NCBI GenBank assembly: GCA_963969495.1
Contig: OZ018328.1
Coordinates: 130,270,545 to 130,334,544, forward strand
DNA: 64,000 nt
DNA from: Ceratothoa steindachneri
Lineage: Eukaryota; Arthropoda; Malacostraca; Isopoda; Cymothoidae
Reading direction: 5' to 3'
Numbering within the stretch: the stretch's first letter is position 1; every line of letters begins with the position of its first letter. The position numbers and the translations under genes were made by a program. The notes beneath the pieces were generated by a model. The model made no database searches and was not told the origin of the DNA. It saw only the letters and a list, made by a program, of their open reading frames with translations. Shown piece by piece: positions 45,077-55,372 of this stretch.

Positions 45077-47115
45077 TTATGCGAAGAACGGTATAGGTTG
45101 TGGGTGGTCATGGGCCGCGAGGTATCGTGGTGCCATCGCATACCGTCTTACATGTAGTGCGGTGTATACTGGGTCTCTAGCGAGTTTCCCGAGTTGTTTT
45201 GTGAGTCTGGTGTGAGCGTATATGTTGAGGGGTGCTAATTTATTGTTGTCGTGTAGTGTGGACATTCTCGTGTACATAGGAGAGCGGGAAGCGCGCTTCA
45301 GAGCAGAGTTCTGAATGCGCTCAGCCTTCTGCTGCCACGTGTCACTCGCAGCTACGAGTGACAGTGGGGTGTACGTGAAAAGAGGTCGCACGAGTGTTTT
45401 GTATAGGTGTAACTGAAGTTTTTTGCCCGCAGGGTAGAACCTGCGCAGCGATGTGTTTGTAAGTGAGGCTCTTTCTTGTGTTATGTTCTGGTGTATATTG
45501 AACCTGAGGGTCTTGTCAAAAGTTACCCCGAGGATTTTTGTATGTTGTGTGTAGTCGAGACTAGTTGAGTTTAGATGATTCATGTCTGGTGTGTGTGAGA
45601 AGATTTGTAGGTTATACATGAAGTGATCTCTTGCGCCGTAGAGTGTCATCTGTGTCTTCTGAGGATTCGTGGCACTCAGCCATTTATCCTCGTAATCTGT
45701 CTTCGCGTCTAGTATTCTTTGTGCGTGGAGCGCGATTTCTTCTGGTCCACGGCCGCTGACGAGAAAGGTCTCGTCATCGGCGTAGGACAATGTATGTGTG
45801 TGACAGCAGTTTTCGGGTGGGCGTGGGGTGTCGTTTGTGTATATGATGTATCTTGCGGGTGCCAGTACGCTTCCTTGTGAAACGCCTGAGCGTGGTGTGA
45901 AGGGTTGTGAGAGGGCATTGTTATATTTTATGTGGCATCTCCGTTCAATGAGGTAGTGCGAGAGGAGCCTTCTGGTGCAGAGAGGTAACTCCCTATTGTT
46001 GGCGAGTTTCCAACGGAGTCCCTCGTGCTACACTTTATCAAAGGCCTTCTTCACGTCCTTGCTGATGGAGAGTGTCTTTTGATGTACCTGGCGTTTTTCT
46101 GTATTCTGTCATGAACGATGGTCACAGCCGCCTGAGTAGACCTGCCCCTCCTGAACCCATATTGGTGGGGGAAGAACCAGTTCCTCTCTTCCAGGTATTC
46201 CTGTAGGCGGCAGTTGATCATGCGTTGTACTGTGTGATGAGTCTCTGAGTGTGTATGGAATATTTGAAATGTTTTATGCAAGTGTAGGTTTTATGTGGTG
46301 AGTGTAGGTCGCGTGCTGTGGTTATAATGTTTAAGATTGAGCACCAGTGGTCATCAAACTTGTCTGGATTGGTGTGGTCCAGGTCGAGGTTTTGTGACGT
46401 TTATCTGTTATGTGTCTCTTGAACTCTTCCCAGTTCGTGTTTTTGTAGTCGAAGAGAGGTGGTGTGGGTATGAGTATGGGAGATGTGGATATGTATGCAT
46501 ATCGGTATGTGGTCAGAGAGTACGTGGAGACCCGGTGAGATGTGCGTGTAGAAGCGTGTAGTGTGGTCGTTTCGGAAGACCACGTCCGGAGACGTGGTAC
46601 CTCCACGAGGACCGAAGAATATGGGGAAGGCCGGGCCGACGTGCACGCATCGATAGCGTGGCAAGGCACCGGCCAGGTACCTTCCTGCATCATTCGTAGT
46701 GTTAGAAAGGAGTGTTGGGTAAAAGGCGCTGAGGTCCCCCGAAAAGAAGATAGGAAGGTTGTGGTTTGATAGAGCTCGGAGTGGAACTTCTATGTTTATT
46801 TGTAGGCGTGATGGTCTGTAGTGTGTGTCCACTAGGATGGGGCCGGAGCTTGTCTTTAACTTACAGGCTAGAAAAAGAGTCATCTTGTGTTTAGATGAGG
46901 GAGTCATGTATAGAGCGCTTTACTAGGATCGCTGATCCTAGGTGTGGCGCTTGTGGAGATATATACGTGTAGTAACCTGCAATGCGGAGTCTGTTGTTGG
47001 GAGGATGTAGGCTGGTCGAGTTTATGAGTATTATGTCAGGTCTTTGTGTGTTTAGGACCCAGTTGGCAACAGTATAGCGAATACCGTGCGAACTGCGTAC
47101 GTTTATTTGTGTCAC
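45077..47115 (-). pseudogene. B2 ORF2, endonuclease-RT with internal deletion
   Basis: ATG 47115 (MTQINVRSSHGIRYTVANW) begins an endonuclease: RPDIILINSTSLH, then after a break DTHYRPSRLQI, FFSGDLSAFYPTLL, TSPDVVFRNDHTTRF, VLSDHIPICI. The linker (TRDLHS-like, SIHTQRLITQYN) is joined near 46228 directly to MINCRLQEYLEERNW. Compared with B1 the segment from after ITQYN to before MVNCRL is gone. The RT continues HQYGFRRGRSTQAAVTIV and, after further breaks, SYADDETFLVSGRG (active site near 45780). The C-terminus ends PIPFFA at 45077. Several frameshifts are present, so the enzyme cannot be made. Confidence 0.85.
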
Positions 47116-47539
47116 GTTGAGGCGACCTATTGTCGTGGGCGGAGCCAGGACCGTTTCCCTCTCCTTGGTTATTGCCCAGGAGGCGTGAGGAGCCAGTACC
47201 TTTACGCGTGTCGGCTGTGGTTTGGAGAGGTTACCAGTGGTGTTATTAGGTGGGCAAGCCGTGGTGGAGGGGAGAGTGTGTTCTGTGTCGGCGGGAGGGT
47301 TAGATATAGCGGTCGTGGAAGTAGAGTTGGAGAGAGTAGAGTCTAGGAGGGGGAGTTAGGAGCAGAGGTGGAGGGAGTAGAGCTAGGAGATGGGTGGCTA
47401 GAGATAGTAGGGAAGGTGCAGATTATGAAAGGGAGTGTCGGGCGAGAGAGGAGGTTGGGACGAAGGAGGAGGGGTGGAAGGGGGAGAAGAAGGAACAGCA
47501 GGGAGGGGGGTCGGCTTTACCCGTGGTTGTGTGTGGGGG

Positions 47540-49126
47540 GGTTTCGTGGTAGAGTTTTTTTTTGTTTAATACAGGGTGTTGTGAAGGGTGTGGTGGGTTT
47601 GGTGGAGGTGGAGGTTGTGGTGGGCTTGGGAGAGTGGAGTTGGAAGCTGTGAGAGGGGGGACGGTGGGAGGGGGGTTGGTGGCAATAAGGAGCAGTGGAG
47701 GTTGCCGAAGAAGGAGTGCTGGTGGTAGGAGGGAGTTTAGTTATGGAAGAGGAGGGAGTGAGTGAGAGCTGTGGAGGGAGAAGAGGAGGCAATTGGAAGA
47801 GAGATGGAAGCAGTGGGCAGAGGGGTAGGTAAGGAGGGTGCAGGGACAGAAGGGCGGGAGGGAGCGTGGTGAGGGTGAGGGTAGGTGGGTCCAGGGGGGA
47901 AGGTGTTCGTGCCCACCGGGGTGGGGAGGAGTGCGGGTCTCCTGTGTGTATGCTCGTCCATTATAACGAACACCTTATCAGGGAAGGTTATCTGTTCTAG
48001 ACCGTGCGAGGCGAACAGTGTATTGAGTATGTTTGCGTATAGTCAGGGGTCACCCCTCGACATGTCCTTTGCCACCGTGGAGAGCAAGGCGGCCAGGTGT
48101 AGCTTTGGGTGTGTGGTCTCGTTGGGTGTGTAGTGTTGTGTAGGGGTGGGTGTGTGGTGTGGGGTAGGGGTGGGTGTGTGGTGTGGGATAGGGGTGGGTG
48201 TGTGGTGTGGAGTGGGGGTGGGGGTCAAAAGTAGTGGGAGTCTCTGGGTGTAAGGTGATAGGGTGGGGGCGGGTGTCGGAATATGTGGGTGAGTTTGGGT
48301 TGCTGCTGGGGTTGGGTGTGTCTGTGGTGGGACAGGGAGAGGTGCGGGCACCGTTGCGCCGGCAGCGACCGCGAATGTTCTTGTGAAGGAGGGGAGCGGG
48401 GTGGAGTGTGTGGTTGTGTAGATGGGTTGAGGACGCCGTATAGCCGCTACGGCGTCAGAGCAGGCTTTAATTAAGTAAGGGCATTTTGGGTTGACTGCGA
48501 CATGGTCGCCGCCACAGTTGGAGCAGAGGGGTGTGATGGATGTGCAGGTGGTGTAATGGTGGCCCACTATACTGCACTTGGAGTAGACTAGGTCTGCTTG
48601 ACAATTGCGTGTTGGGTGTCCGGTTTTGTAACACCGGTGGCATTGTGTTGGTCTTATGTTTAGTTGTGACTCGATATTGTGTGGGTATGTTATGGTACCG
48701 CAGATCTTGATGCCTTGGTCTAGCAGCAGTGATTTGTTGTGTTCCTAGGACAATGTGATCATTGCCCATTGTTTTATGCGGTTGAAGTATACGTCTGTGA
48801 TGACCTCCTCCCCATACTTCTGTCTGAGGTGTGTGCGGAGGTCAACCGTGGAGAAGGCCAACCATAGGGGGTTAGTCTTTGTGATACGTATTTGGTGTCT
48901 TTTTACTACACCGTCGGCTAATTTTGTCTGTAGGTCTGATGCGGCGAGTGTGTCCGATGCGTGTTGGTGGAATTTGGCGGAAGACGAGTTTGTGGCCTGT
49001 ATGTGTCTTAATTATGTTCGTGATGGGGGTGTCGTGTGTAGCGGCTAAGTTTAGAAGTGTGTGTTCATTGTTTGTTGTAGATTTTTGTTTTTTGTGTGTA
49101 GGAGTGTGAGGTAGGAAACATTGCAT
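47540..49126 (-). pseudogene. B2 ORF1, zinc-knuckle Gag-like, Pro/Thr-rich, frameshifted
   Basis: N-terminal part 49126-48872 (TNNEHTLLNLAATHDT). After a shift comes a knuckle CHRCYKTGHPTRNC near 48640, a partial one (KCSIVGHHYTTC) and CSNCGGDHVAVNPKC near 48510. A long Pro/Thr/His-rich linker follows, with 8-residue repeats (HHTPTPTP; 24 bp units at about 48141-48215). The post-knuckle domain (LHLAALLSTVAKDMSRGDP, then after a stop LYANILNTLFASHGLEQI) lies near 48090-47990. The tail to about 47540 is low-complexity Pro/Ser/Thr. The plan matches the A/C/D ORF1s, but the linker composition is quite different. Confidence 0.7.
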
Positions 49127-49184
49127 GCCATTCTTTTCTTTCTTTGTATGGAGGTCCCCCCGCCCCGCCGATAACGACCCTGTG

Positions 49185-49877
49185 AAAATGACTCGGATGT
49201 GGTGATGAATGATGATTGAATATGGACCTGGTTGGGCTCCTCAGAGGATGTAAAAACATGGCGGACTTAATGATGACTGAAGCCAGAATCAACTGACTCC
49301 AGTCGGGGTGCCGCCCCCTCTATTGGGTTTGGTGTATCTCATTGGTGTATCTCATTGGTGTATCTCACAGAGACGGTAGAGTCTCCCTCTGTGGTCTTGG
49401 ACAGTGCCGCAGGGTAGAGTGTTAATCCTCCCCGCGTTGGTAACTGAGTCCCAATCCAGGTTGCTCCTTCCTTTGGATTCCGGGCTCAGCCTCAAACTTC
49501 CTTTCTCCAACGTTTTCAATTATGCCCTTTCTAAATAGAATGGCATAGTTGCAACGGAGCTAGATGTGTAGAGTCACATTCACAGAGTCAGGTCACGGCG
49601 GGGCAGGGATGTGAAGGGTTTGGCACGTTATACCACTATTACGTGCCAGGGTAATAAAGGTACTTTTATTCAGGGGTGTGGGGGAGCAGGGGAGGAGGCT
49701 TGCTGAATCCCGTTGATGGCTCGCTGTAGAGAATAGTCCACGGTATGTCTTGAAGAAATAATGAGTTCTCTTTCTTGAGGTTTCTTTGCCTCGACTTTTC
49801 CTCCTTTGCCGGCTGTGAACTTCTCGTTGAGCAGAGTATTCTTCAAAATTTCTTCCAAGGTGATGTGTGTGCCCCGG
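49185..49877 (-). promoter_or_regulatory. B2 5'UTR, shared module
   Basis: Segment 49185-49330 aligns with 54040-54180 of C3 (GATGAATGATGAT, CTTAATGAT, AATCAACT, GGTGCCGCCC, GGGTTTGGT). Weaker matches extend to the common start CCGGG(G/A)CACA. A 13 bp unit ending GGTGTATCTCA repeats three times near 49331-49369. Probably holds the promoter; that is inference. Confidence 0.65.
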
Positions 49878-50565
49878 AATTAATTAATTAATTAATTTAG
49901 GAAAGTGATGAAATGTGTGGTAGGTTTTCAAAAGTGTGAAAGTGTTTACTAGGCTGCCCTGGCGTTAGGGCATCCCAGGCATGCTTTCTCTTGTTTGTTT
50001 CAAAAACTTTATTCCTCCGTCAATAATGTTGCTGACCGTCGATGGCATTCAGGTTCTTCCATTGTTATTTACATAAATATTTATTTGATTTGTTTAATAT
50101 GTTCCTCCGTCATGGCATTCAAGCCTTTCAATTGGTCTTTATTCTGCTAATTATCTCTTGTTTTTTTGTATTTAGTTATTCATTTATTATTTTCAGTTTA
50201 AATCTTAGTTTGGGCACTTTGCCTCCTTTCGTTTATGTTAATCTATCTTCCTTTTCTTATTATTATTTGGTTAATTTTGTTGATTTATTCTTCTTCACTT
50301 CTCTTTGTTTGTTAAAGTTAATTTGGGCACTTCACCTCTTTTTGTTAAAGTTAATTTTCTTTGATTTTGAGTTTGATTTGAATTGAGTTTGAATTTTGAT
50401 TTGAATTTGGGCACTTCGCCTCTTTTATTTTAATTTGGGCACTTCGCCTCTTTTTGTTCAAGTTAATTTTCTTAGATTTGAGTTTGATTTGAATTGAGTT
50501 TGAATTTATATTTGAATTTGGGCACTTTGCTTCTTTTTATTAAAGTTAATTTCCTTTGTATATTG

Positions 50566-53215
50566 CTATGTGTATATAGGTATTATATTCTCTCTCGCAC
50601 AGGTTCTTCTGCTGGGGAATAGAGATGTTCTTTCTACTGCGCGTCTTCTGTTTTCTGGTATGTCTAAAATTATATTAATAATTGGGAGTATTTCGTGGTT
50701 GATTTTGTTCCAAGTCTTTCTCCTTAGCATTTGGATCTCCATATTGATCGGTTTTAGTCCGATTCTTTCATGTAGAACCGATTGTCGAATATGGTCAATC
50801 CTTTTCGTGCCAGTTATAAGCAGTGTAGCTTTGTTCTGTACCCCCATCATCGTCCTGAGAGAGGTACAGCTTGCCGGGTACACCAGGACAGAGTGCACCA
50901 GGGCCATGTATATCTTTTTCTTGTTTGGCACGTTGAGGCTTTGGAAACGGTCGGTTTCTTTAACTCTCTTTTGACTAAGGAGACTCTGTTTTTAGGTGGG
51001 CCTTGTATCCTGTTTTATAGAGTCGTAAGCATAGGACCTTTTCCTCGTTAGAGTACGAATAAAGTTTGTTGTCGACGAGGACGTCGTCTACTTTCCGGCG
51101 GTTCATTGGAATTATAGTGAACTTCTGGCAGTTGGTCTTTATCTTCCACTTTTTTTCAGAGAGATTGATGTTGTCAATCTCGGCAGCTGTCGCCCTTGCT
51201 TGACTTCCAGCGTTCCTGAATATACTTGGGACGATTTGGGTGATGTCATCTGCGTATTGCAGATACATCGAATCGTACTTCACTGGAACAGGGAGGTCAA
51301 TTGTGTACATGAGGTACAACAAAGAACTCAAACAGCTGCCTTGTGGAACTCCCGCCTCGAGTTCAAATTTGGGTCTCTTGCATCCCTCGATCGCGATTTG
51401 GGCTCTCCTATCTGTAATATAGTTATAAAGGACCCTTTCCAGTATTGGGTTTAGCAGGAGGTTGAGGATCTTGAATTGTAGCCCTCTCAGCCACACCTTA
51501 TCGAAGGCCTTCTTTACATCCCGCAGCACCACGTCTACGTACTTTCTCTCAGCTTTGCTGCATGCGAGTTTTTCCTTTAGGAAGGTGAGGGCGGTTTCCG
51601 TTCCTCGCCCCCTGCGGAACCCGTGATGCTGAGGATTGTGAGCTCCTAGCTCGCCTAGTTGTTCTTGAAGCCTGTCAGCTAGGAGCTTCTCGTAGACTTT
51701 CGCAACGAATTCCAGCAGGGCGATTGGCCTGTAATTGACCATTTAATCAGGGGGTTTACTCCCTTAGGTATGAAGATTATTTTAACGATCTTAAAACCTT
51801 CAGGGAAATAACCCGTATTCAGGAAGCGTTGAAAACTTTTATAATTCCCTGAATGATCTGCTATGGGGCATTTACCAAGTTGTTTCTGGTGATGCCCGTC
51901 AAGCCTGGTGCCTTTTGATCAAAGGTTCTTACAGTGGACATTGCCTCCTCTAGTGTTATAAGACGGCCATGGTTTACCATCTCCCTGCCTTCGTCTACTT
52001 GATGTTGTGGATACGTGCGGTGCAAAACCTGATTTAGTTCTCCGATCAGTTGGACTTCGAATTCCTGGTCGAACTCTTCATTGTCTTCTGGGGTGATCCT
52101 GAATACGTTTTTCCAGAAATTCCTAAATCTGTCTTCTAGAACCGCCGGGTCCTCTATATAGTCTCCGTTCTCTTTTACTCGAACCTTAGTTCTTGCGGTT
52201 AGTCCCTTTAGGTTCTTGACTCTACGCCAGAATTTAGCCGGGTTGAGCTCTCTATCGACTTTGGCTATCAGGCTGTTACATATTTGCCTCTGTTGGAGGT
52301 TGATAGCCTATTTTATATCGGTGCTTAGGCGCCGAAGGAGCGAGCTTCTTTCCCGGTTAGGACCTTCCCGTCTTATCTCTTCGTACACTTCCCTGTGAAC
52401 ACGAGCGATCTCTCTCATCTCCTCTGTCTATCTGGGCTGAGAAGGTGTTTATACCCAATCTTGGGTATGCACTCGCGGTCCGCTTCTAGTATGGACGTAG
52501 TTATCCTCTCTAGTTCCTCGTCTATCTCCTCCAAGGCCGCGTCGCTTAGGTCAGCTGGGACGTATTGACTGAGTCGTCTCTTGTAACGTTCCCAGTTGTC
52601 CAAGGCGTAGTTTTTTCGGAGAGGGACTGGAAGCTGGATCGGAGCGAGAGATACTGTGGTGAGAATCGCTATGTGATCACTTGGGACTGTTGGACCTGGC
52701 TCACTATGGTAGTTGAATGGGAAGCATTCACTTGTTAAGATTATCTCAGGTTTGGTTGCTGATGTGGAAGTGATATAGGTCGGAAAATCCGGCCCTTTTC
52801 TCTGGATGTTTTTTCTTCCCATAATCAGTTCCAAGTTTCGGCCTCTTTCGTTGGCACTACCATAGCCCGCCGCACGGCATCTAGCAATGAGGTCACCCCC
52901 TAAGATTGCCATTCTGCGGTGCCCAAACAATGTGTAGAAGTTATTTAACGGGAGATAGGCTCGACGAGGGAGTTGATAGGCTGCGGCTATCACAAGGTCT
53001 CCTACCAATGTGTGGAGTTCAACCGCCACAAAAGATTCATCAAGTTCTGGTAGTTGTTTGAACGAGATGTTCCCCTTGACAGCTATTGCAGCACCATCAA
53101 ACCTTTCCTGAGAATGATTCTTCATAACCACTCTGTAGCCCGGTATTTTAATTTGACCAGATGTAGTGTCAATATCGTGCTCCGTTATAAGAATGATGTC
53201 GGAGTTAAGCTCTCA
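50566..53215 (-). pseudogene. C3 ORF2, endonuclease-reverse transcriptase, frameshifted
   Basis: Lacks the first endonuclease residues and opens at DIILITEHDIDT (about 53200). It continues GAAIAVKGNISF, AYQLPRRAYLP, GGDLIARCRAAGYG (the usual GDLNAR Asn is Ile), TKPEIILTS and SDHIAIL. The linker 52410-51770 has many lesions. The RT from 51742 is intact in order: NYRPIALLEFVAKVYEKL, HHGFRRGRGTETALTFL, LRDVKKAFDKVWLRGL, VPQGSCLSSLLYLMY, LQYADDITQIV near 51260. A frameshift near 50980 precedes the C-terminal block (VHSVLVYPAS, GVQNKATLLITG) ending at 50566. Sequence is closest to C2. Confidence 0.88.
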
Positions 53216-53224
53216 GAATATTAT

Positions 53225-53862
53225 TATTGCATGTCGTCCAAATGTGTCCCTTTTCACTGCATTTGGAGCATGTTTTCTGTGGCTCCTTGCAGTCTTTAGT
53301 CGCGTGTTTCTCCATTTTATAACACCTAAAACAGAACAACACTGGGGTGAATTCTCCCTACTCTATCTGGTCTCCACTAACTTTGACTTGAACATTAGAA
53401 GGCCAGTTCTTTTGCCTTTTGGGCCATAGTTGTTTCGGTAAAGACTACCTTGAAGACGTGAGTGTAGTCGCTATTATCCCTTCTGTTTTTGAATTTGATC
53501 AATTCGGCTACCTTGGCCCAGGTTTTCCGAAGCTGGAGCTACTCCTTGATGTTTTCTTTGGAGTGTTGCCCGATCCACGGATAGAGTCGCCGCCACACCA
53601 CGCTCTTGTGGGGCAGGATCTGTGGTGGTACTGCTGGCTTCAGTCCAATTCTCCTAAGGACATCTACTGCCTTCTCCTTGATGATATCCTCGATGTCCTT
53701 TTCTTTTTCGCAGATTGCGACATACCGCGAGGTTACCTCCAACAGTCTCACCATGGCAATGCCCAATTTGCCATACACAACTTCGAACACTTTTTCTCTG
53801 CTGAGCTTGGGCTGTCTGTCGACTGCATGCAGAGGTATTCTGGTTGTATTCTCTTGGACCAT
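53225..53862 (-). pseudogene. C3 ORF1, N-terminal half only
   Basis: ATG 53862 (MVQENTTRIPLHAVDRQPKL). The N-terminal module is present (GKLGIAMVRLLEV, RRLYPWIGQHS, then after a shift THVFKVVFTET). Knuckle 1 (CFRCYKMEKHATKDC) and knuckle 2 (CSKCSEKGHIWTTC) lie near 53320-53235. It then breaks directly into the endonuclease of ORF2. Knuckle 3, the post-knuckle and C-terminal domains, the ORF2 start and about 20 endonuclease residues have been deleted. Confidence 0.8.
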
Positions 53863-54039
53863 CTCTTCAAGAGAGTGTCCCCTGATTGTATTCTTCTTCT
53901 TCTCTTTAATCTCTTGTTAGTAGTGACTCTATTCAAGTAAAAGTTCGTGCTCCCTTTCTTCTACCGATGATGTTCTCGTTCTTTATTTGTTTGTGGTGAT
54001 TTCCTCTACTTCGTCACTCAGCTTCCGTCAACGTGAACT

Positions 54040-54635
54040 GCCAAATGGGGGGATGAATGATGATGGGTGAACACAGGGAGGCCCCTCAAAAGGGTGAAAT
54101 GTGGCGAACTTAATGATAGGTAGTGATCGAATCAACTACCACCACCCGAAGGTGCCGCCCTGTCTGGGGTTTGGTTATCGATGCTGCTTCCAACTTACAC
54201 AGGGACAGCTGCATGTCCACCTGTGGTCTTGGCCGGAAAATAACCTTAGAGATTAGGGCGAACTCTTCCTCAAAGATTTCAGCATCGCCTCGTAACCGGA
54301 TTGTCTCTTCCGTAGAGTTCCACAGTGGGCTAATTCTCAAACCTGCTTTCCTTTACGTCTCCAATTATGTCTATCAAAGTGGAGCGAGACTAGATGAATG
54401 GCAGTTCAGTTCATTTCAGCTTCGTAACTCCGTCGAGAAGGGAAGGGGGGTAGGTCAACATAAAGTCGCCTAGGAGCAGGTTCAAAATGTCTTCTGGAGA
54501 GTCCTCTTGGGAAAAGTGAAGAGGATGTTGACGTTTTTGAGGCTGCCTTTTCCCTTCCTTTTCCTCCTCTATCGGGTAATAGCTGTGGTATTAGCCTAGA
54601 TTTCTCAAAGAATTCTTCAGTCGTCTGTGTCCCGG
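54040..54635 (-). promoter_or_regulatory. C3 5'UTR, shared module
   Basis: Contains the block common with B2 and A1 (54040-54180) and extends to the CCGGG start next to the E tail. Similarity with the B2 5'UTR continues in patches (CTGTGGTCTTGG, TTTTCCTCCT, then AATTTCTTC/AATTCTTC near the start), although the two families' proteins are far apart. Confidence 0.65.
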
Positions 54636-55372
54636 TAAAGTAAAGTAAAGTAGAAAAGGTATGGAAGGTGAGATAGAATAGATCGCCAAGCCCCTCCCCC
54701 TCCCCTTCCGGTCATCCTAAGATGAGGAGGAGGAGAGGGCACTAGGCCCTCCCAGTCTCTCCTCTCCCTCCAGTGTCCCATTGGACTTCTGGATAGGAGA
54801 GAGAAGGACAGGGAGAAGGACAGGGAGAGGAAGAGGAAAGAGGGATAGCAAAGTTTGAAGTACTGTGGAAGATTAAAAGGAGACCAAGGTGGTCGGCGGA
54901 CCTACAGGTTTACGTGGAATCCGAACCACGCTGTGTACTATATCCTGTCTATTCATTCAATCTCTAGTGCCTCTGTCCCATGTATGCTGTTTTAAGCCCA
55001 GTGTGAAGAATAGAAGAAAATGTAGATGAAAAAGAAGGAAGTAGAAGATGTGCAGTTGTATGCAAAGTATACGTGGAGGTCACGCTAATCTCTGGCATTT
55101 AGAAATGTTATAGTTTAGAATTCAAATGAATAGAAATAGTTGCCTGAGTATCAGGTTTATCCTTTATGTTCGTTTTATGTAATGTTTTTTAAATCTGTGT
55201 TATTTTTGCTGTGATGTGGCCTTCAAACCGTTGTTTTAGTTGTTTTCCTTCACTGGTATAAAGTTTTCTCCTTTCTATTTTATTATACCTGTTTTTTGTT
55301 TATCCTTTTATGTTTCTTTTATTATTTCTAGTTTTTCTAACTTTATTTACTTACTCCCTCTGTTTGTTCTCA

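Larger units (their letters stand above)
44812..49877 (-). mobile_element. jockey-like LINE B2, internally deleted
   Basis: Its 5' start CCGGGGCACACA (49877 downward) directly follows the (AATT)4 tail of C3. The 3' end is (ATC)7 at 44832-44812. It has a 5'UTR, a broken ORF1 and a broken ORF2. The 3'UTR aligns with that of B1. About 690 bp of ORF2 present in B1 are missing. Confidence 0.8.
49878..54635 (-). mobile_element. jockey-like LINE C3, internally rearranged
   Basis: Its 5' start CCGGGACACAGAC (54635 downward) abuts the (TAAAG)3 tail of E. The 3' tail is (AATT)4 at 49893-49878, abutting the 5' start of B2. The 3'UTR (50565-49894) contains GGCTTGAATGCC at 50125-50114 and a CCCT-AACGCC-AGGG hairpin near 49960. 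ORF1 is joined to the endonuclease by a deletion. Confidence 0.82.

Noticed and set aside
47280..48430. Plus-strand Gly/Val/Arg-rich ORFs
   Set aside because: They are shadows of the Pro/Thr-rich B2 ORF1 on the minus strand.
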